From Triops longicaudatus (Eukaryota > Arthropoda > Branchiopoda > Notostraca > Triopsidae), in contig JAGQDJ010000145.1 in NCBI GenBank assembly GCA_022885665.1, positions 153,026 to 217,025 on the forward strand: DNA of 64,000 bases, read 5' to 3'. The notes below the pieces were generated by a model that saw only the letters and a program-made list of their open reading frames with translations, was not told the DNA's origin and did not search any database. Of the stretch, positions 36,996 through 49,100 are shown one piece after another. Every line of letters begins with the position of its first letter. The first letter of the stretch is position 1. The translations under genes and the position numbers were made by a program.

Positions 36996-39812
36996 ATGGC
37001 ATCAACGAAACGCACTCTGACCCACAAACCTGGAGGCGGGGATTCAAATAGGAAAAGGAAGAGTTCAAATGCAGCGTCGGACGAAGAGATGAAGGAAGTT
37101 GGTAATGCATTTATTTTTCACAATGTTAAATTTGCACGTGACTCTACGTATGCTCTCTGTGTTATTTCTTTTATCTTTTGGTTGTTAATTAATAGTGAAT
37201 CCTACAAATTTTGTAATAACTTTTTACGTAGAAACGCCTAGGCGACAGACAAGAGGAAAAAACATTGACGTCGTTTCAATGCTTGGAAGTGTGAATAACG
37301 ATGTAGATGATATCGAAGATTCGGGTAAAGATCCTGTCTGGAAACCAACAGCTATGCTCACTCTTTCTTCCCATACCAAACTTAAGAAAACCAAACTCAA
37401 ACCTCGTGAGACTCGCAAAACGTATGGTGCGAATCCACCGTTGGTTTCCAGCAACAATAACCACGCGAAGTGGCAAACTTATTCCAATGACCCGTGCGTC
37501 ATTGACAAGGAGTACTTTAATGTAATAAATTCTCTGCAAATAATCCTAATTTTTTACGCATAACCTCAGTTCTGTTTTCAGGTTGGAAACTTTCTGATTC
37601 TGCGTTCAGATTTTCGGGCGCACAACGAGCCTCCGCTGTGGCTGATTGATGGCAAAAAGCTTTTAATCAGATATGATGCGAAATACGACAATGGCAAGGT
37701 CATCTACTTAAGAACGAATGTGGTAAACCGCCTCTTCTGAATATTTAAGAACTCCACATCAATTAAACACCATTTATATTCTGCATTCTTCTTTTAATAC
37801 GTATTTTAACTTTTTGTTCTCCAAGTATGCAGTTTTATTTTCTTTGTTATTCCTTATTTCTTTGTTTAGTTTTACTTATTTATTTGTTCGTTTGCAGTAT
37901 TCTTCGTGTTTAAACCTGCGGCAGTTTTTACTCTATTTGCCCACAAAAGTGGAACGATCTCGTAAGAGTGGACACATAACTTTCAACCGGAAAGACGTCA
38001 AACTCACTAATTGGTATTTTCGCACCTCCGATACAGCTTTTGACCAAAAAAAGTTTTTGCTTACTTTAGCCAAGATATTCGGATGCTGATGGATGAAACG
38101 TTACCACTGTGGACAAATTTCGTCATCTTTCTGCAGATTTGGACCTCCCAAGCCCTTGATTTCACATTTCTTAATGAAATTCGACGAGAAAATGGTAACT
38201 GAGAGATGAAGTGAAGCTTTGAATAAAAATTATGTACGAGTTAACTGAAATGCATTGTTTCAGATGAATTTTTCCTGGCTGCGATGCGAACAGTATATGA
38301 CCAAGAAACTGTCTATCGCCTAAACTCCGTTGTAGCGTTGCTTAATTTGAAGCAAGTCGTGGTAAAAATGAATAATAATTTTAAAAAAATAACGAATAAA
38401 AATTAAAAAATAGTAAAAATAAATTAAAAGAAGAATGATAAAAAAAAGTCAAAAGAGCAAAAAAGAAACTAGAGAGAACTTAAAGCAGTGCTTCTGAAAA
38501 GTTTTCGTCCGTTACCCCAAATTCGTCAATTGGATGTCCCTTTACCCAAAGTAATTTCAATGGCGATTCGACTATAATTGGACCGAAATTGTTCGCAGAA
38601 ACGAATTTAAATAGCTTTTACTTTCAATCTTCTTTGTGGGATGGCTTCACTGTTTAGATTTGAAGAAATTTAACAAATTTAGCAATCTACCCACTATTCA
38701 GAAGCATTGAATACTTGTTGGAAGTTAGATTAGCGTAATTAAGTTAAGTTTGTCTCACTCAAGGTTATGTTGGGTAAAACTAAGTTAATTTAACCGTATT
38801 TAAGATTAGGATAGGTCGAATTTTTTTTTTTAGTCTGGTTTAAGGTTAGATTAATCTTAGACTTACGTCATATATGTCACTTTGAAGGCTAGGCAGGGTA
38901 AAATTTTATCAAGATCACGGTTAGCTTAGGTAAAAATTAGTTCAGCCGAATTAGTATAGAAAGAGTTAGTCCTGTTTAAGGTTAGGCTAGCTGATAATGT
39001 TGTGATTGTCTAAAACAAGGTTAAGTTAGTTGTCTTAAGTTAGAATAGTCGAATAAAATCCAATTTTCCTTGCCTATTACTCAAATTCGAAAGAGGATTA
39101 CCCACTTAGGGTAATTAACCCACTATTGAGAAGCAGTGCGTTAAACTCTAATTTATTTTCAATTGGAAATCAAATAAAAATCAAATACAAATTAAAATAT
39201 TTTTATGACGAAACGAACGAAAGTGTAAGGAAAATTATAAAGGGGAGAAATCTGACTAGTGTCCTTAGTTAGATATTTTGTGTTATCCTGACCTGAAATT
39301 GCAAAACGCGATCGCTGCACACACAAAACCTGTGTGTAGGATGTGCAATAGTCCACATTCAACGCGTAGCGTTCTCGTGGGTGGGAACATGTACCGTCCG
39401 GAGTTGAAACATCTGCCCGATGAAGAAGGGAACGCCTCCTTACGTCTAGTGGAAGTAGTTATGTACGAGTAGTGGAGCGAATTTTCATTGAGACTCATTT
39501 ATATTTCGCAGTTGACTCTTTGTAGTGCTTGCGCGGATATCATCGTCACCTTGCACACTTTGAAGCACATCAAATATTACATCTACCAGCAGTGCGTGCA
39601 GAAAGTGAAACAAGCCACGCCCCAAGATGAGAATCAGAAATTGCAGGATGATTTGCTAGACGATGATTGGATGAACGAGGTACATTAACAAAATATAAAA
39701 AAATTAAAACAATTAAGAAAAAAATACGTAATAAGTCTAAATAATAGCTACATTTTCTCACATTTTAGTTATATTTTTTACATTCTAGCTCAACTACTGC
39801 ATGCAAACATAA
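36996..39812 (+). CDS. DUF4211-like (QSER1/PRR12/CCDC82 type) protein
   Basis: Nine exons: 36996-37101, 37232-37521, 37582-37722, 37898-37961, 38153-38194, 38264-38361, 39269-39454, 39512-39679 and 39789-39812, totalling 372 codons in phase. The N-terminal third is basic, Ser/Lys-rich and disordered. Next comes VGNFLILRSDFRAHNEPPLW followed by LIDGKKLLIRYD, then FFLAAMRTVYDQ. Last is a zinc-ribbon-like part with PVCRMC, VLVGGNMY, LCSAC and TLHTLKHIKYYIYQQC. This cysteine/histidine pattern resembles, from memory, the DUF4211 region of QSER1, PRR12 and CCDC82, which are chromatin-linked or uncharacterised nuclear proteins. The junction of exons 4 and 5 is the weakest. An alternative acceptor at 38137 and a longer exon 4 reading into a stop near 38089 are possible. 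Molecular function is unknown to me. Confidence 0.6.
38715..39065. repeat. GGTTAG/AAGTTAG-like degenerate tract in an intron
   Basis: The 907-base intron between exons 38264-38361 and 39269-39454 contains many loosely repeated words such as AAGTTAAG, AAGGTTAG, AGGTTAGATT and AAGTTAGTT. It resembles the reverse complement of the tract near 22.7-23.1 kb. Confidence 0.45.
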
Positions 39813-40664
39813 GAGAAACTACAAGTAAACGCAAATCTGACCCGAAAATATAAGTAATCTTTCAAGCACTCATTATGCTGTTCATAAAAAAGTGGTACAA
39901 CACGCTTGGCTAACCTTATATCCACTGTCCCAGTTTTTTATTAAAAAAAATTACTTGAAGTATCAATACTTGCGTACAAATTCGTGTCGATTTCCTCATA
40001 AAAAAAAGTATACGGTGGAATTGTGAAGTGTGTGTACTGTGCACATTATGGACGCGGCTAATTCATATAGCTGTGTTAATAAAAAATGTTATGCAAGGAT
40101 TAGGTAAATACTCGTAGCACCTTTTTAAGGATACGCTGTCCATATCATTTGGATTTCCAAACAGAGACAATGTTTTACATTCATGAACGAAATTTGTAAA
40201 GAGCATTGTGCAAGAATCTCTTTTAGTGAAAAAATGAACTAAATATTTACAAAATTGTTTACAGATGTTCTGTTTCCTGCGACTCTTATGGGCCGAATGT
40301 GATTTCTTCTGCGAAAGGCGGAATGCCAACAATAATTGGCCCTAAATGTGTCCATTCCCACTCATTCATACGGTTACCTGAAAAATGTGTCAAGTCTGTG
40401 ATTATCAAGGATAAAAAGACATTTTTGTACGCTAAATCAAAACTATAAATAAACGGTCTCAGCCAGATTAACTAAGAAAACACAAATTTGTCTACTTTTT
40501 TCCTACAGTGTATATTTTCTCCGCTCGGCAATTTACAAGTCCTTCATTTGCACTACCTTACTTGGCTCGCTTTTCTTGCGTCCTCGTATGTTCACCTTTA
40601 TGTTCTTCAAAGGTAGCAAGTATCGGTTTTTTCTTTTATTCCCCAATAACAAAAATTATGTTTT
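39813..40664. other. convergent 3' region between the DUF4211-like and ATP synthase b genes
   Basis: Two genes end towards each other here. A plus-strand AATAAA occurs at about 40078-40083. A minus-strand AATAAA (TTTATT on the plus strand) occurs at about 40635-40640, some 25 bases past the ATP synthase b stop. Nothing else is recognisable. Confidence 0.5.
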
Positions 40665-42107
40665 CTAAGCTTTCTGGGCAGCAGCCATATTCTTCAAGCT
40701 GGCAATGCATTGATTCAAGGCTTGCTTTTCGTGTTCGGGAGTGATGGACTTGCGGACGCTGTCTACAATCCAGGAAACCATGTGCTTTTGCTGGAAACGT
40801 CTTTCGACAGCTTGAGTTTCTACCTGGTAATCCAAACGGCGTTTAACCTATAAAGCAGAATGAAATAAATAAAAGAAAAATTCAAGTTTCGGTTAAAAAA
40901 AAAGGAGACGGAAATTGCAACAATAATTTAGACACAATCCCCAGGCAGCCGCTTGCTTGTTTTAAACGATTCTGTTATAGCTCAAGCGACACGATCGTAC
41001 CCAGACATCTTAGAATCAGTTCTTTGAATTTGTTTTCAATGCTTGAAAATAATTTACGAAATGTGATATATGAAACTAAAACACAGCCGATTGCTTAATG
41101 ATTATGAATGTTCGTGTCCAGCTTCAGCAAAGCACATCCACAGCGTTGATTACCTCCCGGTAGACTTGCATGAGTCGTTCACGGTACGCAGCTTCCAACT
41201 GCAGTTGCACGTTTTCGCGTTTAGCTTGGAAGAGCAAGCTCTGGGCCTTGGCGCGTTCTTGTTCCTCGCCTTCTTTGACCACAGCTTGTTCCAACTCGGC
41301 AATCGACTGTTTGCGGTAGTTCATCCACGAGCCTTCGACTTTCTGCAAGCAAATTCGTTTATACGACGTACTGATCAAGTTAAGAAAGAAAAAAATGCAC
41401 TTCAAGTTCTTTATCGGACCAAGCAGCAACCGCCGGGCCCAATTTCTTGATGGCATAAGCGGCCATAATGGCGATGGAGATACCAGTGTAGAATTCGTGT
41501 TCCATGATGTAAATTTCCTTAGACAACATGTACGTGGCCAAACCAGCGCCAAAGGTGTAGGGACCTGGCAAGAAATTGTAAGAAAATTTCACGTGTGTGA
41601 ACAAAATGTACAACTTTCATTCTTCCGTGCTTTTGAAACGGCATTTTTGACTGTTGAGCTACAATAAAAATGAACTACTTTCATTGTTGGCTAAGTTCTG
41701 AATTGCTTATCACTGCTCTGGAGTGAAAAATTGTTGAAAATAGTGTGAATTTATCGGTAAAATCTTTTTCAACATGAGTGCTGTCTGGTAAAGACTTAGT
41801 GAAAACATTCGATTTACCAGTGACACCAGTCTTCTTGTAGAAGAATTGGAACCATTCTTCAGGGACAAAGCCCATACGGACTTTGCCAGGGTTTTCCAAT
41901 CGTACGGGTCGGGGGAAGTTTACCAAATCTCGCTCTTCATTCTTTGATTCGGTTACCGCTGCGCTTTGGGTCGAGGAAGTGCGAGCGGGCGCAGAAACCA
42001 AGTACGCGGTAGAACGACCTACAGTGGATTTTATTTTAATAGGATATGCATTTTAGGTAGTAAAATAAAGGTAATTTACCGTTACGGAGAGCTACCCTGG
42101 AAAGCAT
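40665..42107 (-). CDS. ATPsynB: mitochondrial ATP synthase subunit b
   Basis: Five exons: 42080-42107, 41818-42018, 41401-41564, 41154-41342 and 40665-40847, giving 254 residues, close to the usual 250-256 of the animal subunit. This is the peripheral-stalk b subunit of complex V in the inner mitochondrial membrane. The N-terminus (MLSRVALRNGRSTAYL) looks like a mitochondrial presequence. The conserved blocks are FPRPVRLENPGKVRMGFVPE, EEWFQFFYKKTGVTGPYTFG, the membrane segment around GLATYMLSKEIYIMEHE, and the long charged helix from KVEGSWMNYRK to AYRERLMQVYREVKRRLDYQ. The exon 4 donor is GAG|GTAATC, chosen because it gives VYREVKRRLDY as in other animals. It starts head-to-head with the XPNPEP3 gene. 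Confidence 0.93.
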
Positions 42108-42578
42108 TTTGGCCGGAAGAAACCCACGAATCCAAAACTGCAAAGATGGAGGACGGACAGGTCGAGTCAGTGTAGAGCTAACAATAAAAAATACATTATT
42201 CAAGCAACAATTCTTCTCATACGTGACATTGGTCTGTATTTCTTTAATACTAAATACTAGTAGACCTAATTATTATATATTAAAGCACACGAATATGTAA
42301 AAGTGCCTCTATTTACGCGAGTTCTTACTTATCGCGTATGACAAAACCGCAGATAGAAGTTCTTGTGGCTTGGTTATATAGGCAGCAAGCCGCCTAATAT
42401 GGGTTCTGTGATACCTTGCCCTTGGCGAAGGCAAGCTAGAGCCGCGTAACTCGGATACGAAGGCTAGTTCTGATTCAGCGTTCTTGAAATAGGCCACTCC
42501 TCCTCGCGAAAAATAAATAAAAACACGCATAAAAGGGGGAGTATTTTTTTATGTGTACAGTGAAATTTTATTATAAAA
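42108..42578. promoter_or_regulatory. shared divergent promoter region of ATP synthase b and XPNPEP3
   Basis: Only 471 bases separate the start codons of two divergently transcribed nuclear genes for mitochondrial proteins. No TATA box is obvious at either end. The stretch holds a short hairpin (CTTGCC...GGCAAG near 42420). A bidirectional promoter is inferred from the geometry. Confidence 0.55.
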
Positions 42579-45500
42579 ATGCAATGTTTACGGAAAGCAC
42601 AGATTAAGAAATTGATTTACAATTCTATCTATAATGCTCAAGCTAGATCCGCCATATTCCCCAATTTTCGATTCTACAGTAATTCATTGTTGATCAAGCA
42701 ACCAATCAAACTCAAGGCTGTGAAACCTTCTGTGAGGATCGAACGACTATCTTCGTATAATGTTGAAGGAACGCTAGAATGCACCTTGCAAGAATCAAAT
42801 TGGGCCGATCATTGTGGCCAGCCGAACAGCGAAACACATGCCCACCTGCTCGCACCGCGAGATATTATTCCTGGTTTTTCGGCCGAGGATTATAAAGAGA
42901 GACGAAGACGGTTAGTGGAGTTGGTAAAAGATTCGCTGATGGTTGGAAACAGTATTGCGAAGGCATCGTCGAAGCAGGCGACACCGTGTGGCGTTTTGCT
43001 TGTCCGGGCAGCTTACCGCCAGTATATGGCGCCCAATATCCCGCACCTTTTCCGGCAAAACTCGGATTTCATGTACTTGACGGGTTGTAACCAATCAGAG
43101 GCATTGCTAGTCATCACTTTTCATGGAAACGTTACGCACACGGCCATGTTTTTACCCCCGGTTGATAGCCACGTAAGACATTAGGCTTCTTCGCATTTTT
43201 TTAAATTTTAGTGAAATAAGAAAATCGAGTAGCTTTGCTTTATTTCACACGCAAAATAACATATAAAGGGATAGTTATGAGAGAAACACTCCTGGAATAA
43301 AATTTTCTTCCATTAAAGCGAAGCTAATGACAGGAAAATGAGCGTAACCTCACCGAGTCATAGAAGGCCGGAGGGACCACGATTTCCCCGGTTACGCCTG
43401 CTCACTTGCAACGTGCACGCAGCGCCTTGTGTGGGGAAGGGACAATGCGTAGCTTCAGTGGATTTTAGCAAGCCGGGCCAACCACGGTTTCGCCCGGTTG
43501 AGTCAGCTCGCAAGCGACGCAACTTCGTTCCGTAGCGCCTCGTGGGGCGGGTGGCAACGTGAAGGAAGCCTCAGCAAGCCGGGGCAACTACGGTTTGCCC
43601 GGTTACGTTGCAGTGATGCGCGGCGATGATCCCCAATATTCGGCTTGCGTATTTGATACCATTCGTGTCATGTATTACTTTTAGTTAGATTTTTATATTA
43701 GATATTTATTCAAATACATATCAGTAAGTGTTAATTCTGTATTTAACTCAGTTCGTATAAATTCATATAAATTTTATTTAAAGACTTAATTGTTTTATTT
43801 ATTTCTATTATTAGTGTTTCTGTATTTTACGTTTTTTTTTTCTTGTTTCCTCGCAGACAGAAACTTGGGACGGACCTCAACTATCCCCCGAAGCTGCGGT
43901 GACGTACTTTGGCATGGATGCCGCCTTTGCCTTGAACGAACTACCAGCCTATTTTACCTCTTTGTTAAAACAGTTTTGGAAAACTAATTTTGGGCTATTT
44001 TACGACAAAAAGTCCTTCCGATTAGCGGATGACGGCTTCAAGCATGGAAAATGGGTACATGAAGGCGTCAAATTGCTGTCTAGTGAAGCCGATTTGGTAA
44101 ATTCGCCGACATATTGGATCCAACACATGCGAGTTATCAAAGATGCAAAAGAAATCGATTTAATGCGGAAAACGTGCCAAATTGCCAGCGGTGCCTTTAT
44201 AGAAGCTATCAAAGTAACTGCAACTTTAATATTTACTTTTTTTAATTTTTGGTAGTTATTTTTATATTATTTTCAAATTACTGCTTTAAAATTTATAGTT
44301 TCCCTTAAAATTTAGTGTTTGACCTAAAAAAAAAAAAATTATTTAGGCGTCGCGTGATGGTGTTTCGGAGCACCAAATTGAAGCTGTGATCGAATACAAT
44401 TGTAAAATGAACGGAGCGTCGAATTTATCTTACCCTCCTGTAGTGGCCTCCGGACCGCGAGCGAGCATAATTCACTACGGGCGCAATGATCAGTTGTTAA
44501 GCGCCAAAGACTTACTCCTAGTCGATGCAGGTAAGAATAAAATTTTATTTTGTGTAGCTAAAAACAAGCTTAAAAATAATAGAAAATTTAAATGTGCAAT
44601 TAAGATCATATTTTAAGTGACAAATGAAAAGAGAAATAATAGTAAATAAAATTATGAAACAAATTTGGCGATACATTTCATTGTTACCATATATCTAAAG
44701 AAAAATAATTGATTTGTATTGATTTTGCTGTTTCTAGGATGTGACTACTTCGGTTATTGCTCAGATATAACCCGCACATGGCCCATTAGGGGCAAATTCA
44801 GCTCATATCACGATGAATTGTACCAGATGCTCCTGGAAGTACAAGAAGGTTTGATTGAAGCCGCTGTTGGACGTCCATCTTTGGACCAACTGTTTCAAAC
44901 CATGTGCAGAAAGCTCGGCCAAGGACTGAAACAGCTGGAGTGGCCTGTAGCGAAGCAAGCGAACGCGTCTCAATTACACAAAGTAGAACCAAAATCTTAA
45001 GATTTTAGTTCTTAAGCAAAATATCAATCTTAAATTCAGAAATGAAACTAAAAGTCTGAATGAAGATTAAATATAGTTTAAAAAGTAAAATACGTAGAAA
45101 AATGTTACACAAGCAAAATTTGACCAATAAGAAGGTAATTTATTTGTGGAAACATTCTTTTAGCTGGCGTATTCGTTGTGTCCGCATCACGTTGGACATT
45201 ACCTCGGTATGGATGTTCATGATTGCGGGCAAATTAGCCGCAATGTGCCTTTAGGCGAAGGGGTAGTGTTCACCATTGAACCAGGTAAATCATGGCATTT
45301 AAAACATACATTATCAGACCTTAAAAAAAGAAACGAACCTGTAAACGTTAGAATATTAAGGAGCAATGAACACTGAAAACACATATTGAGATTTTGATAG
45401 ATTCTTACTGCACATATTATTTTGAGAATTTTGTTTCAATTTATTCTGACCAGCCGTTCCAGAGTTATTACCTTGCGAATTTCACGCCACGGAACGTGAC

Positions 45501-45931
45501 GTACCGGGGGATGGGGGGGGGGGGGTGCGTCAAGTGGCTTCGCTTAACCAATGACAAAAATGTTAGATTGAATCTTGGATTTTTTGAATATCTTTGTTAT
45601 GTTTTCGTGCATAATAAAAAATAATAACTAGAAGTTAGATTTAGTACTCTTTTTGTAAAAAAATAAATATTTGTTGGTGCCCTTGGCTCTTTAACGTAAC
45701 TACAGGAAATTGTAACATATTTAATTCGGAATTTGAAAGATTGATGCACTTTTTTTTTTGGTAGGTGTGTATATCAATGCTAACAACACATCAGTTCCGC
45801 CAGAATTTCGCGGCGTGGGCATTCGAATCGAAGACGATGTCGTTATAACATCCCAAGGCTTGGAAATTTTAACTCGTCATTGTCCCAAAACGGTCCAAGA
45901 CATTGAAGCTTGCATGAAAAGCACTTTATAG
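42579..45931 (+). CDS. XPNPEP3: Xaa-Pro aminopeptidase 3, mitochondrial
   Basis: Six exons: 42579-43172, 43857-44213, 44347-44530, 44738-44946, 45164-45284 and 45765-45931, giving 543 residues (the human protein has 507). It removes N-terminal residues preceding proline, probably from processed mitochondrial proteins. The basic, Asn/Ser-rich N-terminus fits a mitochondrial presequence. An aminopeptidase P N-terminal domain follows (FSAEDYKERRRRLVELV, FRQNSDFMYLTGC, MFLPPVDSH). The pita-bread metallopeptidase domain shows all five metal ligands: Asp in LLLVDAG, Asp in SDITRTWP, His in PHHVGHYLGMDVHD, Glu in FTIEPG and Glu in GIRIEDDVV. Intron 1 contains a short tandem repeat. The gene converges on PPAT, the two stop codons being 246 bases apart, so the untranslated ends may overlap. 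Confidence 0.93.
43340..43620. repeat. ~105 bp GC-rich tandem repeat with hairpin core, XPNPEP3 intron 1
   Basis: About two and a half diverged units are seen, with the anchor CCACG(A/G)TTTC(G)CCCGGTT at 43377, 43482 and 43588. Each unit carries an imperfect hairpin in which CCGGGCC or CCGGGGC pairs with GCCCGG. A related hairpin (AAGCCGGGGCGAGCACAG then TTCGCCCGG) occurs singly near 56892 in the PPAT-PAICS spacer. Confidence 0.55.
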
Positions 45932-46177
45932 AGACGCAACTTCGTTAACCGAACGTAAGTAAACTAGAGTAAATCCAAGTTTTTGTGTTCTTTCCACATC
46001 TCACTCTGTTAAGTTAGGGAAGTGTATACTTAAATCTTCGTATATTTCTAAAAATGCGTACAAATTTGGGTACACATTTCATCGCAACCTATGCCATAAA
46101 TCTCTAGAACTGTCATGATCCGCTCAGCAGTTTAAAAAAAAATGGAAAGAAATACCCTCAAAGGTATACGTCAAATA
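45932..46177. other. convergent 3' spacer between XPNPEP3 and PPAT
   Basis: The 246-base gap between two converging stop codons has no canonical AATAAA on either strand, only a CATAAA variant near 46092. The two 3' untranslated regions probably overlap. Confidence 0.5.
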
Positions 46178-49100
46178 TTAGATTTCGATAGGAACGGGGT
46201 ATTCTCCATTTAAACACGCCATACAATGACCTTTGGGCAATCCGTCATCGATATCGGTCACGCTCAGTTTTTTGCCTAAAGGCTGGTCTCTTCCGTGACA
46301 CAAGCCACTGTGAGAGCTTTTTCCACCTCGTACAGCCAATTCTAAGCCATCCACGCTAAGGTAAGCCAAACTGTCAGCGCCTAAGACGGTAAATCAAAAG
46401 AAATGAAACGTTTCCAAAGCTCCCGGGCAGGAATTTTATTGTTAGTATGCGTACCACATGCTTTGCCAATTTCTTCTACGGACAGTCTGTTAGCAATCAG
46501 TTCTTCTTTCGTAGGGATAGCAATGCCCATGTAACAAGGGAATTTCAAAGGTGGTGATGCAATACGAACATGAACCTGAAACATTTTAATAGCTTTTAGT
46601 ATTAAAAAATAAGCCATACTAGAGTACTTCTTTGGCTCCAGCGTCTTTTAGCAATTTGATAATAGGAGCTATAGTGTTGCCCCGAACGATGGAATCATCG
46701 ATGAGAATTATTCGTTTTCCGGCAAAATTGTCTATCAAGGCGCCAAATTTCTTGGCCACGCCCAGTTTCCGTAACCGATTACTAGGCTGGATGAAAGTAC
46801 GACCCACGTACCGGTTACGGTTCAGAACTTCTACGTAAGGCAAGCCTGACTGTTGCGAGAAACCCATGAATTAATATTTCACTGATATTTGCGATATTTG
46901 CGATTTTCTCCTGTTCAAAGTTGAGCAGGTAACTTGGTCAAACATTTTTAATCAATTTCTTAGTAGGCAAGGTAGGACAAGAAATTAAAGTGAACCCGAA
47001 ATGACCAAATCCATTATCATGAGATAAAAAAAGCTTCACGGACCTTGCTCGAAAAATCATCAGGACAACAATAACAACAATAAGCGTTTTTTTTTCTGGT
47101 TTTTACTCTTAGGTATGCACTCCGAAGTGAATTATAAAATTTTCTTCACAAAAATACTGCGATTTCATAATTGTGTCCATACAGGATTAAGGTGTCAGTT
47201 TGGAATAATGAACATAATAAGCAGAAATAACGAAGTTACTTGCGCTGCGTAGCCTTTGGCGGCGGCGGTACCAGATTCAGGTACTGAACTCACTATGTCT
47301 GCTTCTACAGGGCTTTCGATTGCCAATTGTCGACCAGTGCGAACACGAACATTGTAAACCATTTGACCTGAAATCACACGCGATGTTAAAAATCCACACA
47401 GCGGCCATATTGTGTGCTAAAGCCTGTTTCTCCTCACCTTCAAAATAAGTATCTGCCCTGGCAAAGTACACGTACTCGAAAATACAAAACGACATTCGCT
47501 GCGGGTTGTCTGATGTTACGCGGCCGCATGATCGGAGGCCGCCCTTGCGTGTAATTTCCACAATTTCTCCCGGCAGAACCTCGCGCCGGTACCGTGCTCC
47601 GACAGACAACATGGTACAAGATTCGGACGACAAAATCCAGCCATCTACCGGCCCATCTAATGTGTCCGTGGCAGCTGGAGTTGTCATATGAAATGAACAT
47701 ATGTATTAATTAAAATTAAAAAAAAACACCAAAATTTATTTAAAGATGTTACGGAAGAAATACAAAATTTTTACTATCGTATTGACGGGGTTTGGCCTCG
47801 AGAGATTCTAAAGTGCCTATGCACAAGGGGCGGTTACCATACACGTCTCGTACGCCGTATACTTTGTCGCCGATGAGAATCACCAGCGCATAAGACAACT
47901 GCGTAATGCTCATAAAGTGCTTGATACGCGCTACCCAATTAGGACCATCCTCTTCACTCTCCGGCGGAGTTAGGCACAACATTTGCGTAATGATCTCCGA
48001 ATCGGAATGCGTGGATAAGCCCACACCACGGGACAGTACCTGCAGAAAAGATAATTTAATTGTTAGAATTCCGAACAATGCTCCACAACTTTAGTTTTAA
48101 ATTAAACATACATTTCACTTTGTTACTTATTTTATTCGTTAATACTTTACTACCGTTATTTTAGTAATTTTCTGTTTCAAACTATCTTCATTCAGGGCGT
48201 ACCCAGAATTTTGAAGGTGTCTTTGCGGGTTATCGCTGCATTTTTATGGTTTCTCCTATCTTCCCCATTTTATAGTCTTTAGCAAATTACGGTAAATACT
48301 CTCTAAACAAATAATTTCGGGAGGAGGGGCTGAAACCCTCTAATTCCCCTGGGGATGGCCTTGTTTTCATATGTGTTTTAGATTTTAATTGTAGGTTTGT
48401 AATTATTTTGATATTATTCATTTTACTTCTTGACGAAGTCGGTTAGCATGGACCAATTCTCCATTATGGGCCAACGCTAAGGGACCGTGCGCACTGTGGA
48501 CAACGAAAGGTTGACAGTGCACCGTATCCGAGCCACCTGCAGTCGCGTAGCGCGTATGACCAATACCAATATCCCCTACAACGAGAGAGAGAGAGAAAAA
48601 AAATAGATCATTCCCATTTGTGATTCCAAACCGACAGGTTGTGTAGAATTTACAGTGAGAAATATCGGAAGTTCAGCAAAGTCCAAACAAATCGGAAAGT
48701 AGACACATTAGGGGATCAGGCCACTAAACGTAACGAAGTAGAATGCATTGAAAAGAGGCAGACATCGGTTACTAACATCAGGATGGCAGAAAAAGAAGAA
48801 GTCAGAACAGTTCAAGAGGTAATAGAAAAAGCGAAGAAAACCGTAGAAGTAGCGAAACAAAGTTACAGTGAGGTATTGCAAGGTAAGACGAAAGAAAAAG
48901 AGAGACAAACAAATCGAGAGGAAAGTCAACAAGACGGAGAGAAATCAGAGGATAAAAAAGAGACAATAGATCTGGGGAACTGGGTAGGAGGAGTTGTAAG
49001 AAAAATAATTTCGTTAGTTTTGACAGGAGGGAAATGGGAAGAAATCTGCAAGGAACTAAAAAATGTAATTAGGAATGGGAACTTCATCCAACAAATATTA

